The position numbers and the translations under genes were made by a program. This document shows, one piece after another, positions 40,701-50,279 of a stretch of DNA of 64,000 nucleotides. This DNA comes from Alopecurus myosuroides (taxonomy: Eukaryota; Streptophyta; Magnoliopsida; Poales; Poaceae): contig CM054058.1 in assembly GCA_028641055.1 (NCBI GenBank), forward strand, positions 500,171,919 to 500,235,918, read 5' to 3'. Under the pieces are notes generated by a model. That model ran no database searches, was not told the origin of the DNA, and saw nothing but the letters and a program-made list of their open reading frames with translations. Within the stretch, counting starts at the first letter, position 1. Each line of letters opens with the position of its first letter.

Positions 40701-41589
40701 TACAGATGGTGGAGAAATTGATAGCAGTTTCTCTAACGGAGGAGCAGGACTCCTTCTCTTGGAAGTTGACACCTTCCGGTTGTTTCTCAGTGAAATCCTA
40801 TTATGAGGAACTCATGAATGGTAATACGAGATTTCTGCATACTTACCTATGGAAATTAAAAGTGCCCTTGAAGATTAAAATATTTATGTGGTTCTTGTAC
40901 CGCAATGAAATTCTAACAAAAGATAATTTACTAAAGAAAAGATGGGTTGGGTGTAAAAAGTGTGTGTTTTGTGGTTTGGATGAGACAGTTAATCACCTGT
41001 TTGTTTCGTGCATCTTCGCTAAAAAGATTTGGAGGCTGGTTCATTTCACTTTTAGCATTACACCACCACATAGCATTGATCATATGTTCGGGACATGGTT
41101 AAATGGGGTGGATAAGTCGACTAAAGCTAGTATACGCATAGGTGTATGTGCTTTCTTATGGGCAATTTGGAACTGCCGAAATGATATTATCTTTAACAAT
41201 GTGATGGTCCATAATTTTTTGCAGGTGGTTTATCGGGCGACGCACTGGATACGCGCGTGGTCACTCCTCCTACCAGTCGACCAACGTGGACGTTTGGATG
41301 CCGGCTGTACTCGACTGATGGCGGTCGTACGGGCTATCTTCACCCAGGATGGATGGTTGCATGATCGGAGATTACAATGGGTTCCAGACTAGTGATGGCT
41401 GTTTTTAGATGGTTGATCTTTGTGGCCACATTAGTAGGTCGCTGATTTGGTTGTCAGATGTTTTGGATACTTTGGATGCTTTCGTTCGTTCGTGTAAAAC
41501 TTAAGATATTGCTTTAATAAAAAGCCGTGTGCATCATTGCGATGCAGAGGCTGGGTTTCCATTTAAAAAAAAAAAGCTACGTACACACC
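35252..41589 (+). mobile_element. LINE (L1-clade non-LTR retrotransposon) with 15-bp target duplication
   Basis: The element (35267-41574) is flanked by AGCTACGTACACACC at 35252-35266 and 41575-41589, a perfect 15-bp target duplication, and ends in a short A run (41564-41574). It carries ORF1 (zinc knuckle and DUF4283-like RNA-binding part) and ORF2 (endonuclease and RT), overlapping by ATGA. ORF1 lacks its own upstream start and leader, so the copy is probably 5'-truncated within ORF1. The 3' end has a stem-loop, GTGCATC-ATTGC-GATGCAGAGGC. A perfect target duplication and an unbroken ORF2 suggest a young insertion. Confidence 0.9.
37712..41392 (+). CDS. LINE ORF2: APE endonuclease, reverse transcriptase, zf-RVT (1226 aa, intact)
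   Basis: The start ATG overlaps the ORF1 stop as ATGA, suggesting termination-reinitiation. The apurinic-type endonuclease has SETG (about residue 35), GGDFN (about 139) and SDHNP (about 222), all catalytic or metal-site motifs. The reverse transcriptase has FKIDFEKAYD (about 583), RQGDPLSP and YADD (about 690). The C-terminal zf-RVT region has WKLTPSGCFSVKSYYEEL, LWKLKVPLKIKIFMW and a Cys/His set, CKKCVFCG...HLFVSC. Such proteins nick DNA and prime reverse transcription at the nick. No stop or frameshift is seen, so this copy could be active or recently was. Confidence 0.9.
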   Translation: MKGYFWNSDGFGDTAKHWAVREAVVDLKLDFIALSETGRSSFSSSFLHFLAADLDFSWFCLPPHGRSGGILIGLNCSTLTVQTVKAGDYSVKLHVQSKEDGFLWALVVVYGAAQDDKKPEFLAELVRICDNETRPMLVGGDFNIIRSSVEKNNDKFNPRWPFIFNAIIHSLDLKELELSGRQYTWTSRRIIPTMEKLDRILASIEWEQKFPLVTVQALTRVGSDHNPLFLDSGSAAHLGNKSLFSFELAWLKQPNFFDIVKVEWESVLTGLSPIERWQLKIRHVRSFLRGWAKNRAGDYKKLRDKLLLLIHELDLRAECSPLTEAEQASRVEAEAFLTNLRREEESKWAQRAKVRHIQEGGSNTKYFHLVANGKHRKKKIFQLEQDEGTIVGQENLKVYISEYYKNLFGAPEPSKVSLDETRLDGITRVTDEENSLLTQPFTEKEIRDAISQMEPNKAPGPDGFPAEFYKFFWEVIKYDLMALFAQLHEGDLDLFKLNFGTIILLPKKEDACRIEQYRPICLLNVSFKIFTKVGTNRVTSIAQRVIRPSQSAFLPGRNILEGVVVLHETIHELKRKKMDGVLFKIDFEKAYDKVNWKFLQQTLRMKGFDPRWCDWVANFVQGGSVGIRVNDDIGHYFQTLKGLRQGDPLSPILFNLVADMLALLIERAKEVGQVGGLKPHLVEGGVSILQYADDTILFMEHDLEKAVNMKLILSIFEQLSGLKINFHKSEIFCFGKAADYEDQYRGIFGCEIGALPFKYLGIPIHHRKLLNREWKPVEDRFESKLSSWIGKLLSYGDRLILINSVLSSLPMFLLSFFVIPVGVRKRLDFYRSRFFWQSNQTKRKYRLTKWNIVCRPKDQGGLGIECLDIKNRCLLSKWLFKLLNEEGIWHELLHNKYIMGKPLMQVEVKPMDSPFWKGIMSVKSDFFKHVDCSVGNGLGIRFWEDPWLAGRPLALQYPMLYNIVRNKNVLVGHVLGQQHLNITFRRSLSGNNWINWLQMVEKLIAVSLTEEQDSFSWKLTPSGCFSVKSYYEELMNGNTRFLHTYLWKLKVPLKIKIFMWFLYRNEILTKDNLLKKRWVGCKKCVFCGLDETVNHLFVSCIFAKKIWRLVHFTFSITPPHSIDHMFGTWLNGVDKSTKASIRIGVCAFLWAIWNCRNDIIFNNVMVHNFLQVVYRATHWIRAWSLLLPVDQRGRLDAGCTRLMAVVRAIFTQDGWLHDRRLQWVPD

Positions 41590-41657
41590 ATTCCACTCTC
41601 TCGAGTATTTGTTCGGTTGTTCCCTAATTTTACGAAAAGGAGTTGCAGTCTCATTAA

Positions 41658-42599
41658 GGGCCTCTTTGTTTGGGCTGGCTGTGGCTGGCTGCGGCTAGCT
41701 CTGGTGCTGTGCAGGAAAAGCTGTTGTGTAGAGAAAGCTGTTGTTTTAAGTTTTACTCTTTGACAAATTAACTGGCTGGCTAGCTGTAAACCGACGAATT
41801 GTCCAAAATATCCCTAAAGTTATCAGAAAGTAAAAATATACTCCCTCCGATCCTAATTAATGGACGCGAGTTATAAAGAAATTTGTACTTGATTAGTTCA
41901 TTCATCACGACCATTAATACGGATCGGAGGGAGTATGTGTAATAAATAATATTTGGATCACTAAAATAATAATCACTAATTTTTTTATATCCAACGTAAC
42001 AAACGTTAGAGAGTGACAGATTAAGCACACATTATGTTGATAATCTAACGAGGCTAATATTACATGCATAGGAATACCTGATACTAGATAAAGTAGATAG
42101 CGTGTCTGTGAACTACCAGATTAGGCTAGCTAGCGTAGCATCATTGATTCATTGTCCGCTCTTCAAATGCAACACACGGGAGTTTCAAATTCTAGTTTGG
42201 AGATGAGTGGCCATTAATTTGAAGTGATGGGCCACAAACGTGGAGGAGTAGGACACTAGTTTATGTTGATAGGTGTCGTGTTTCGCTTGGGAAAGCCACG
42301 GGAAAGGACACATGTGTGTCGTTCACTGGGAAGAAAAAATAAAAGGGAAAGAAGCACTTACCGGTTTGGGGCCTGGGAGTGGCATTGTCTGTGTAAATAG
42401 GCAAACATAAAAGGGCAAAATCCTATACCTGTTCGGTCTTAAACTGCCAACGCTCGGGAAGCACCCCTCCTAGGTGCTTTTTTTCGTGTGTGGGAGAACG
42501 ACCTGCGTTGGCAGAAGCCCACCGCGCAGCTCCGCCCTTTGTTTCGTTCAGGCTGCTTTTTTCTGTGGAAAGCACCCAGAAGCCCAAACAAAAGGGCCC
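41658..42599. mobile_element. PIF/Harbinger-type non-autonomous element, 942 bp
   Basis: Ends GGGCCTCTTTGTTTGGGCT and AGCCCAAACAAAAGGGCCC, flanked by TAA on both sides (41655-41657 and 42600-42602). No transposase inside. It holds a Stowaway MITE. The flanks repeat each other (CCACTCTCTCGAGTATTTGTT at about 41591 and twice at about 42617-42663), so the insertion lies in a locally duplicated site. Confidence 0.7.
41841..41933. mobile_element. Stowaway MITE, 93 bp
   Basis: CTCCCTCCGATCC ... GGATCGGAGGGAG flanked by TA on both sides: the classic grass Stowaway (Tc1/mariner) form. It is nested in the Harbinger-type element. Confidence 0.9.
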
Positions 42600-42900
42600 T
42601 AAGACTGAATAAAGAATATCCACTCTCTCGAGTATTAGCAAAACCACTCTCTCGAGTATTTGTTCCCTAATTCTTCGAAAACGAGTTACTATAGTTCTGA
42701 AGGCTATCCATAAGACAATCGGCGGTATTTGTTGCGAGTAATACTAAACATGGAAAATTGGAAATTCAGAGGATTACATTGGTTCCTTTAATTTATCACT
42801 GAATTTTTGAGAGACTTTTTCCAATTACAAATATATTTTTTCAGACTGGTGCAAAATATAAATAAGAAATGACCAAATCTGACATGCCGATATGCTTGTT
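42600..42900. other. Stretch without recognisable genes
   Basis: Only the CTCTCGAGTATT duplications noted for the neighbouring element are visible here. Confidence 0.4.
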
Positions 42901-43625
42901 GTTTGAACGTCCTACACGGCGCAGGACAAGCACGCAATCTCTGTTACACGCAATAGCAAAACAACAATGAAATTAAGCAAGATCGAACCAACGGGCACAC
43001 GAGATTTTAACGTGGAAAACCCTTCCAACAAGGAAGAGAAAAAACCACGGGCGCCAGTCAGCAATACTTCACTATTTCGGATTAGGTTACAAACGCGCCG
43101 GGATTTACAATATGTGGCTTATCCCGTGCGGCGGCTTACAAGAGGTATATAAAGGCGGTCCTGACCTAACTAGGTCGGTAACGGTGAATCCAACTCCGAC
43201 TCGGCCCTAAGCCTCCGGTGACGGGCCTCGCGTAGCGGAGGCCGAACTTTCCTTTATCTTCATATGAATTTTGATCATCATAAAACAACACTCCACCTTG
43301 AGACAAATTCCCTCTTGTAGTATGAATGAGAACCTTCACCTGAAACACAGAAAGAAAACACCTTCGGCGCCAAACAGCCTCTTGGGCTAAGCAGTGATAC
43401 CAACTAAGCTTGAGCAAAGCTCAAACTTAGCAACATGAACTGGCTTTGTCATCATATCAGCAGGATTATCATCAGTATTGATCTTGCATACCTTCAGCTT
43501 ACCTTGTGCAACAACATCACGCACATAATGGTACTTGACATCATATGAATTTGGGGCGCCAAGCCTCCGGCGACGGGCCTCGCGTAGCGGAGGCCGAACT
43601 TTCATTTATCTTCATATGAATTTGG
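42900..43625 (-). pseudogene. Ty1/Copia remnant (end of RNase H plus downstream sequence)
   Basis: On the minus strand 43605-43387 encodes VKYHYVRDVVAQGKLKVCKI, then DDNPADMMTKPVHVAKFELC: the end of the Copia RNase H domain with its usual NPADM-TK motif. The adjoining part (about 43380-42900) is LTR-like or untranslated Copia sequence. A phrase, CCTCCGGCGACGGGCCTCGCGTAGCGGAGGCCGAACTTTC, occurs at about 43213 and 43563, showing an internal duplication. Strongly truncated. Confidence 0.7.
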
Positions 43626-44571
43626 ATCATCATAAAACAACAATTTCAAAATTTTGAAAATTGGTGGTGTGCTGCTCTAAACCTGAAATCTCTTCCTATT
43701 TATAATCTCAGGAGCTTTCGGACATGTTGTAGATATGTCTGAAAAGAGGAATTTTGTTAGTTCCTATTACGTTTAGTTTGAACTGCTGGCGATCGAATTG
43801 TGGAAAGTAGGTAATAAGTAATAATTCATAGGAGTGAACTGAGCTTGTTGTGTAGCGAATATCGGCATAGTAGAGAGAGAACACGACGACGACATTTGGT
43901 GGGAATTCCAATGTTTGTTTTGCGGGTTTTGCGCCTTCTATGAAAATTCAAATTGAAATATCTATCGAACCGTTCGTTTTAAATTTTGACCAACTTTTTT
44001 CATACTTCTAAACTAGTATACACACCAATACTTCTTTCATAACGCAGAACTAATTCAATATTTTTTCTTTGAAATGGAGGTTGAGACCCATCTGAATTTA
44101 TTTTGGAATCTGATGTTACACTGAACTTCAACTACATCATATCCGTCATCACGGATAATCGGCCAGCCATGGCTCGACATCAGTTCCGCAGACAAGATCT
44201 TCGTTCCCTCCAATCAGTCACCGGCCACAAGCAGAGCATCAGGAAACTGTACCTGTTTTCTCCTCTTCTCTTCTTTTCTATCTCTAAAACTACAGATCCC
44301 TTCTTATCCTCTCTCTCTCTCTCTCCTATAGGCTAATCTATATGATTTTAACAAATCTATTCATTAGACTGCAAGCTCGAAACCTATCTGCAGGAAGGCA
44401 ACTATCAGACTAAAAAACATTGACTTTAAGTACAAGCAAGATCATCTATTTCAGTATTTGTGCCTTTTTGTTAATGTACAATGAGTGAAGATTTTGTTTT
44501 CTACGGCCAAATATTTCATTAGTCCATTTTTAGTAAACATAAATTGGAACGTTTCATACGCTCTACTTTTT
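43626..44571. other. Stretch without recognisable genes
   Basis: AT-rich; short CT runs near 44312-44330. I cannot assign any gene or repeat family to it. Confidence 0.4.
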
Positions 44572-44574
44572 AAA

Positions 44575-44770
44575 CACTAGTGGAAACAGGGCTAACCATC
44601 CCGGTTGGTAAGCCCCATTTGTCCCGGTTGTGCAACCGGGACAAATGGCCCTCCCCCGTTGGTCCCGGTTGTGCCAGGACCCAGGACAAATGGGGCTGAC
44701 CACGTGGTGAACCTGGCCAGGGACATTCGTCCCGGTTCTTAACATGAACCGGGATGAATGCCTCCTCTGC
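44575..44770. repeat. Left terminal and subterminal repeats of CACTA 2
   Basis: After CACTAGTGGAAAC follow CCCGGTTGG, GTCCCGGTTGTGCAACCGGGAC, GGTCCCGGTTG and AACCGGGATG units up to about 44757. Confidence 0.8.
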
Positions 44771-45143
44771 CGCGGCAGCATTTTTGCCATTTTCTCTGCC
44801 GCGATAGAGTTTTTTTATTTATTTATTATTTTCCTTTTTATTTTATGTTTTGCGATCAATTCGATTTTACGATACCCCTGTCACCATACACTGATAAGGA
44901 GCCTTGGTGGCCCCTCCCCGGACCTCCCGGATCCCAGGAGAAGAGAGGAGCCCGGTGGCCCTTCCCCGAACCTACCGGATCCCACGAGAAGAGAGGAGCC
45001 TCGGTGGCCCCTCTCCGGACTTCCCGGATCCCACGAGTGAATAAGTAATACATATATATAGCAAAAGAAGGAACACTTATATTACAGAAGCTAAGTATAT
45101 CGAGTATATTACATGACCGATGGAATGATTTACAAAATCAAAT

Positions 45144-46970
45144 TCATGACCAACCGGCGGTATAGTACTCTCCATCTACATTTAGGACATCTGCATCTAA
45201 GAAGCCCGCAATTTCCTCCTGAATTGCTCGTATGCAGTCCCTTGGTAGAAGACCGTCCCAGAGCCGTTCGATCTAATATAAAGAAGAGGGGTCAATATGG
45301 ATTAATGAAACTAAGTAACTAAAATAGATGTTAATAAGAAAATTGACGACTGACATACATGAAGGTGATTTAAATCTCTGCCCTTGGGACAGATCGTCTG
45401 ATGAATGAACTCGCAGATGTAGTACCCACACAAGTGATTCATGTCTCCCTGTTGCAAGCACTTTACGAGAACATGGTTTCAATCAAAATAATAATCAACC
45501 AGCCATGATAATGGTATCGACACTAGAATCAAGGAGATGCGCGGATCTAGATAGTAGTACTTACTTCCAAAATATCAAATGTAAGCTCTAATTTCCATTC
45601 ATCCCTGGCCTTTTTTGTGAACCTCTTCCAAACCCTGCCCGGGAAATAAAAAGAATAAAAAGAGTTAGTAATTACTTGATATCCGAAAATGAAACAAAGT
45701 AGTCGATATAGTGCCATATATAAAGATTGAAATTACCGCTGGATCATTTCCTGCATGTCCGCCCACATCGCTAGGGGTTTACGTTTTGGGTCCATTACAA
45801 GTACTTTTCCTTTGTCAACTTGGAAGATTAGCAGAATATAGTGGAAGCTGCGCACGCAGAACTCATCAGTTATACACTGAACATCGAGTAAGGAAAACAG
45901 AATGTGTACAATACAGTAACACTCACCCGAAGTTGTAAGGAAATATTATTTCCCGTCGGTGTTGTTGAAACGTTATTTCCCTCAGAATATTATCTTCAGT
46001 ATCCTTGGGAGATAGCTCAAGAGTCTTATGATTAGCAAAATGTAGGTCAATGAACCCAATATCATAGATTTGTCCTCTTTTGCATTCGAGAATCTTCATT
46101 CTGCAATTATAATATAATGAGTGTACTATATATATATATGAATATGCAATGAACGAGGTGAGCTAGCTAGAGACCTAATTAGAGAAATAAGTACTTATAG
46201 ACAATAGGCACTAACGATAGATTTGTCGAGGGCCTGCTGCTTGAATAACTGAAACAATTCGGAAAATTGAATCAGAACAAGTCCATCTCCATACCCGTAG
46301 TGCTCGTCTGTAACTGCGAGCACTATCTAGTCCTGAGATTTCTAAGCGGCTTCCATATACCAATTATGCACTCTTCGCATTTTGGTTGGTAGATACTTTA
46401 CCTCCTCGGGTTTCACGAGAGGATTCCCGTGCTGGTATTTGTACGCACATTCAGCAGCGGGGAAGTAGTCTATTATTTGCATATACTCATCAATGGACAA
46501 ACCCGCAGCAGCTGCCCTTTGTCCGTACAGTTCTATAAACTCCGGATCAATTTGCTCGTCAGCATTAGTGCTCGGCCCCACCTGGGTATTGGAAATCACT
46601 TTGAGTGGGGAGATGGATTGTTTCTTCTGCTCTCCGAGCTGGGCAACTTATTTCCCCCTTTTCGCGCTTGCGCTACTACTCTTCGTCGACTGCACCATTT
46701 CCTAATGTGACTTCTGAATAGAGCGGTCATAGTCCGATGACAGACTCGGGTCGGGTTGATGAAGAGTCTTCACCATTTTCCACGCTCGTTCTACATCTTC
46801 TTCGATCTCGGGGAAATCTGCCTTTTTCAGCTCCTTCCGCTTCGATTTCCACGCCTCGTATTCGTCCCTTGCGATTTTCTGGGTTTGCTCAAGAGTATAG
46901 TCGTAAGGTAACTTGGGTAACTCCTTTGGTACCTTCGGGAGGGGTGACCGTTGACGTTTGGGTGATCTTC
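45144..46970 (-). pseudogene. Gene D of CACTA 2: C-terminal part with Ulp1 protease domain
   Basis: Homologous to 16350-18153 of element 1. From about 46970 downward it encodes the part after the Ser-Pro repeats, then the Ulp1 exons, with a stop at 45144-45146. The protease exons are better kept than in element 1: the Cys exon lacks the TAG at the 'EFI' position, and the exon with IYDIGFID has no stop. Just before them, however, two TAG codons (about 46320-46350) break the frame, one replacing the Trp codon of element 1. Everything upstream (En/Spm part and promoter) is missing: homology breaks off at about 46970, where a TTTTGTTTTCTATTG tract begins. Confidence 0.75.
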
Positions 46971-46974
46971 CATA

Positions 46975-47485
46975 TTTTGTTTCCTTTATGTTTTTTTGTT
47001 TTCCTTTATGTTTTCTATTGTTTTGTTTTGTTTTCTATTGTTACCTTTTTTTCTTTTGTTTTTTATTGTTTCCTTTATGTTTTCTATTGTTTTCCTTTAT
47101 GTTTTCTATTGTTTTATTTTGTTTTCTCTTGTTTCCTTTTTGTTTTCTCTTGTTTTATTTTGTTTTCTATTGTTTCCTTTATGTTTTCTATTGTTTTCCT
47201 TTATGTTTTATTTTGTTTTCTCTTGTATTCTTTTTGTTTTATCTTGTTTTATCTTGTTTTCTATTGTTTCTTTTATGTTTTCTATTGTTTTCCTTTATGT
47301 TTTCTCTTGTTTTATCTTGTTTTCTATTGTTTTATTTTGTTTTCTCTTGTTTCCTTTTTGTTTTTTTTTGTTTTCTATTGTTTCCTTTATGTTTTCTATA
47401 GTTTTCCTTTATGTTTTATATTGTTTTCCTTTATGTTGTCTATTGTTTTATTTTGTTTTCCATTATATCCTTTATGTTTCAAATA
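46975..47485. repeat. Low-complexity tract of TTTTGTTTTCTATTGTTTCC-like units
   Basis: About 500 bp made of variants of TTTTATTTTGTTTTCTATTG and TTTCCTTTATGTTTTCTATTG. It replaces the 5' part of gene D. Long open frames here are an effect of the composition. Confidence 0.85.
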
Positions 47486-47610
47486 ATAACTCCACACGTT
47501 TCAAATACAGAACAAGGTACGTTAAATTTATAATAACTGCACATCAGACCAGTTGATCCATGCATATACATAGTTTCATCGCATACAAGGCAGACAGATA
47601 TATACGGAGT

Positions 47611-48120
47611 ATCAAACCTTTTGTCAAACCTTCAACGGGGGATGTAGAACAAAACAATCGGTATCGCCATCATACAGCCCGACCGTGGCTATTGAGTGCA
47701 TATATTCATATCAAAAGAACGGTCAGACGTATGATGGCGAATCCAGATGATTTGTATTCGGTCGATGAACTGAATGATGTATCAAACCTTTTGTCAAACC
47801 TTCAAGGGGGGATGTAGAACAAAACAATCGGTATCGCCATCATACAGCCCGACCGTGGCTATTGAGTGCATATATGCATATCAAAAGAACGGTCGGACGT
47901 ATGATGGCGAATCCGGATGATTTGTATTCGGTCGATGAACTGAATGATGTATCAAACCTTTTGTCAAACCTTAAAGGGGGGATGTAGAACAAAACAATCG
48001 GTATCGCCAGCATACAGCCCAACCGTGGCTACTGAGTGCATATATGCATACCAAATGCACGGTAGGACGTATGCTGGCGAATCCGGATGATTTGTATTTG
48101 CTCGATGAACTGACAGATGT
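47611..48120. repeat. Three tandem 170-bp repeats
   Basis: Units start with ATCAAACCTTTTGTCAAACC at 47611, 47781 and 47951 and end near 48120; the third is the most diverged. There is no spacer pattern. They lie between gene D and the promoter of gene B. Confidence 0.9.
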
Positions 48121-48364
48121 ATGAAGGTGGGCTATATATAGGGTCCTCTGGCTCACAAAGGGTTCTGATAGGGTTTCGATTCAGCGGTTAAGAAACACCC
48201 CTGATCCAACGGCTCACAACCGCTCGAAAGAAACACACCGTACACCTGACCGAACGGCTCACAACAGCTCGAAAGAAACACACCCCTGATCCAACGACTC
48301 ACAAGCGCTTGAAAGAAACACACGATCCGTGTGATTCTTTCTGATTGGTCCCAACGAAATCCTA

Positions 48365-48475
48365 ACCATTTAGTACCGGTTGGTAAAACAGGCCGGGACT
48401 AAAGGGATGATCCGTTTCCCAACGAAACCTGAACCATTTCATCCCGGTTGGTAAAACAGTCCAGGACTAAAGGGT
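48365..48475. promoter_or_regulatory. Inverted CCGGTTGG-type motifs upstream of gene B in CACTA 2
   Basis: Two diverged copies (TACCGGTTGGTAAAACAGGCCGGGACTAAA-like and CCCGGTTGGTAAAACAGTCCAGGACTAAA-like) match the paired motifs at 10985-11095 in element 1. A TATATATA lies at about 48490-48498, before the ATG. Confidence 0.55.
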
Positions 48476-48548
48476 CTGTTTCTTCTCACTATATATATGT
48501 ATGCATTGCCACCATTGGCATAAACACATATAAACTCACCACTCTCTC

Positions 48549-49094
48549 ATGGCTTCTACCATACCCACTCTAACCTTCCTCTAGGCGGAGGCACTTTCCG
48601 CCTCGAACTACCCCTGCCCGCCCAGCTACAGCGTTCCCGCCGGTTGGATGCTGAGCGCCGGAGGAGTGCCGGTCCCTCCTCTTCCTCAAGGTGTGGCGCG
48701 TCGGGCGGTCATCACGAACCACTACTACCACGAGATCACGCCAGAGCAGCGGAGGAATCCCAGTTGGAATCCTGACTACCGCCATACTTGGGAGACCTTC
48801 TTCATTAATCGGCGTGAGAGTGCGCTCGCCAGGTACGAGGAGAACGGCCCGCCTCCTTCGAACTTCAACGAGGCCGGTCGTCAGCTGTGGTCGGGCCACG
48901 GACGGACTCTTCAGAGCGTCGTGAACTACATCAGGGCCGGCGATAACCCCCGCCTGCGCTACCCTCACGCCCAGTCTTGGCGTCGTGATCCTACGAGGGA
49001 GTGCAGATCACCGTCCGACGATAGTGACGACGACAGCGGCGACTACGACGACTACGAGTCGGAGTACTATAGGCCTAGGCAGGAGTATGACTAG
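48549..49094 (+). pseudogene. Gene B of CACTA 2, early stop
   Basis: ATG at 48549 (MASTIPTLTFL) is followed by TAG at 48582-48584, where element 1 has CAG (Gln). The remainder is open to the stop at 49094 and keeps the AEALSASNYPCP, LPQGVARRAVITNHYYHE, WETFFINRRESALARYEENG and acidic tail segments. A shorter product from the internal ATG at 48648 is possible. High overall similarity to 10358-10903 shows recent common origin. Confidence 0.8.
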
Positions 49095-49329
49095 CAGATC
49101 AAATCCAGTCTTGACATTATGTAGATCTATGCTCTCCGTTTAGGTTTAGATCTACTCTTGCCATTATGTACTGCCTTTTTTATCTATCCAAGATGCATGT
49201 TTGTGTGCAATATGGGCGCGGGCGCCGGTGCGACAAATTCTTTTATTAAAAATAGAAAACAGACGCGCTAGCGCGCCGCAGTTCGTCGGAATACAAATTC
49301 TTTCATCAAAAACAGAAAACAGACAAACA

Positions 49330-49943
49330 CTACTCCTCGTCGTCATCGTCGGGAAACTCGTCGGTGACCTCCTCCGGGTAATTGCCGTCGCCGAACTCGT
49401 CGGTGACCTCCTCGTCGTCGTCAGAGGTGCATGATGGTATGTCCGAGATAGGCCCCCACCTCGGATCGTCGGAGGCCCAGACTTCACCAGCGTGGTCGGC
49501 CCGACAGAGCTCTTGCAGCGCCTTCATCCTCGCCTCCCGAGCGGCATCTAACGCGAGGTGTCGTTCGAGGCGGCGCTCCGCCCGATCAGCCGCGCGGGTC
49601 TGCCAGAGCTCCTCGTCGGTGCTCTCCTCCCCTGGATTGTTCCGGTAATACTCGCGGACGACGCGGTCGTCCCTGGCGTCGACTAGGCCCTGAAACGCGT
49701 GGTGGCGGAGGTGGAGGTGGTCGGCGGCAGTGACGATCTGCGGCTTCGGTGCCCTGGCCTCCGCTTCCCAAAGGGTGTGGCAGTCGTTGAAGTTCATCAG
49801 CGACCGCGGGCGGCCTCCGCCGCCGTCGCAAAGGAGCCGAGGGGGATGCGATCGTCCCCCCAGCGGATATCCGCGCTGAACGTTCCGTTCTGCCGTGATC
49901 GGACGCCGCGGAAGCCGGTGGTGTTGTTCCTCCTCGGAGGCAT
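49330..49943 (-). pseudogene. AP2-domain gene of CACTA 2, broken by a 37-bp deletion
   Basis: ATG at 49943 (MPPRRNNTTGFRGVRSRQNG), stop at 49330. The AP2 domain is intact as far as SFATAAEAAR, then 37 bp are missing relative to element 1. The missing piece lies between two copies of GGCCGCCCGCG, and one copy is kept: the footprint of deletion between direct repeats. The frame shifts and ends at once; the remaining sequence (MNFNDCHTLWEAEARAPKPQ ... DDDDEE) is otherwise open. The acidic tail has a short duplication (EEVTDEF twice). Confidence 0.85.
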
Positions 49944-50040
49944 GGTGGCGGCGCGACGGTGCGTGGAGAGGAGTGGGCGCGTGGACAGGAGAAGACGCTC
50001 GAGGCGCGGCAGTTTATAACGCGCCCTCCTGGCCACGCGT

Positions 50041-50090
50041 CACAACTCCCGCGCCACACGGCACAACTCCCGCGCCACACGGCACAACTC
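50041..50090. repeat. Two tandem 21-bp units upstream of the AP2 gene of CACTA 2
   Basis: CACAACTCCCGCGCCACACGG at 50041 and 50062, followed by a partial third. The place corresponds to the 29-bp pair in element 1, but the unit differs. Confidence 0.8.
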
Positions 50091-50279
50091 CTTCATCAAC
50101 ATTGTCCGTGCTTCGAAGATGCATGTTTGTGTGCACCGTCATTTCAAACCGAAACCCTAGAATGTCAGAAGGAGATAGCAAGTTTTTGTGAACACTTTTT
50201 CAACAGAACTATGATCATGTATTCCACGTTTATTATTACACATCACCAACAACATCCCTATCTAGTCTTATGAATTTTC

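Noticed and set aside
46737..47556. Long Phe/Cys/Leu/Tyr-rich reading frames
   Set aside because: They come from the TTTTGTTTTCTATTG low-complexity tract, are open in all three frames and resemble no protein.
47611..48120. Possible CRISPR array
   Set aside because: Three contiguous 170-bp units with no unique spacers; the window is plant nuclear DNA.
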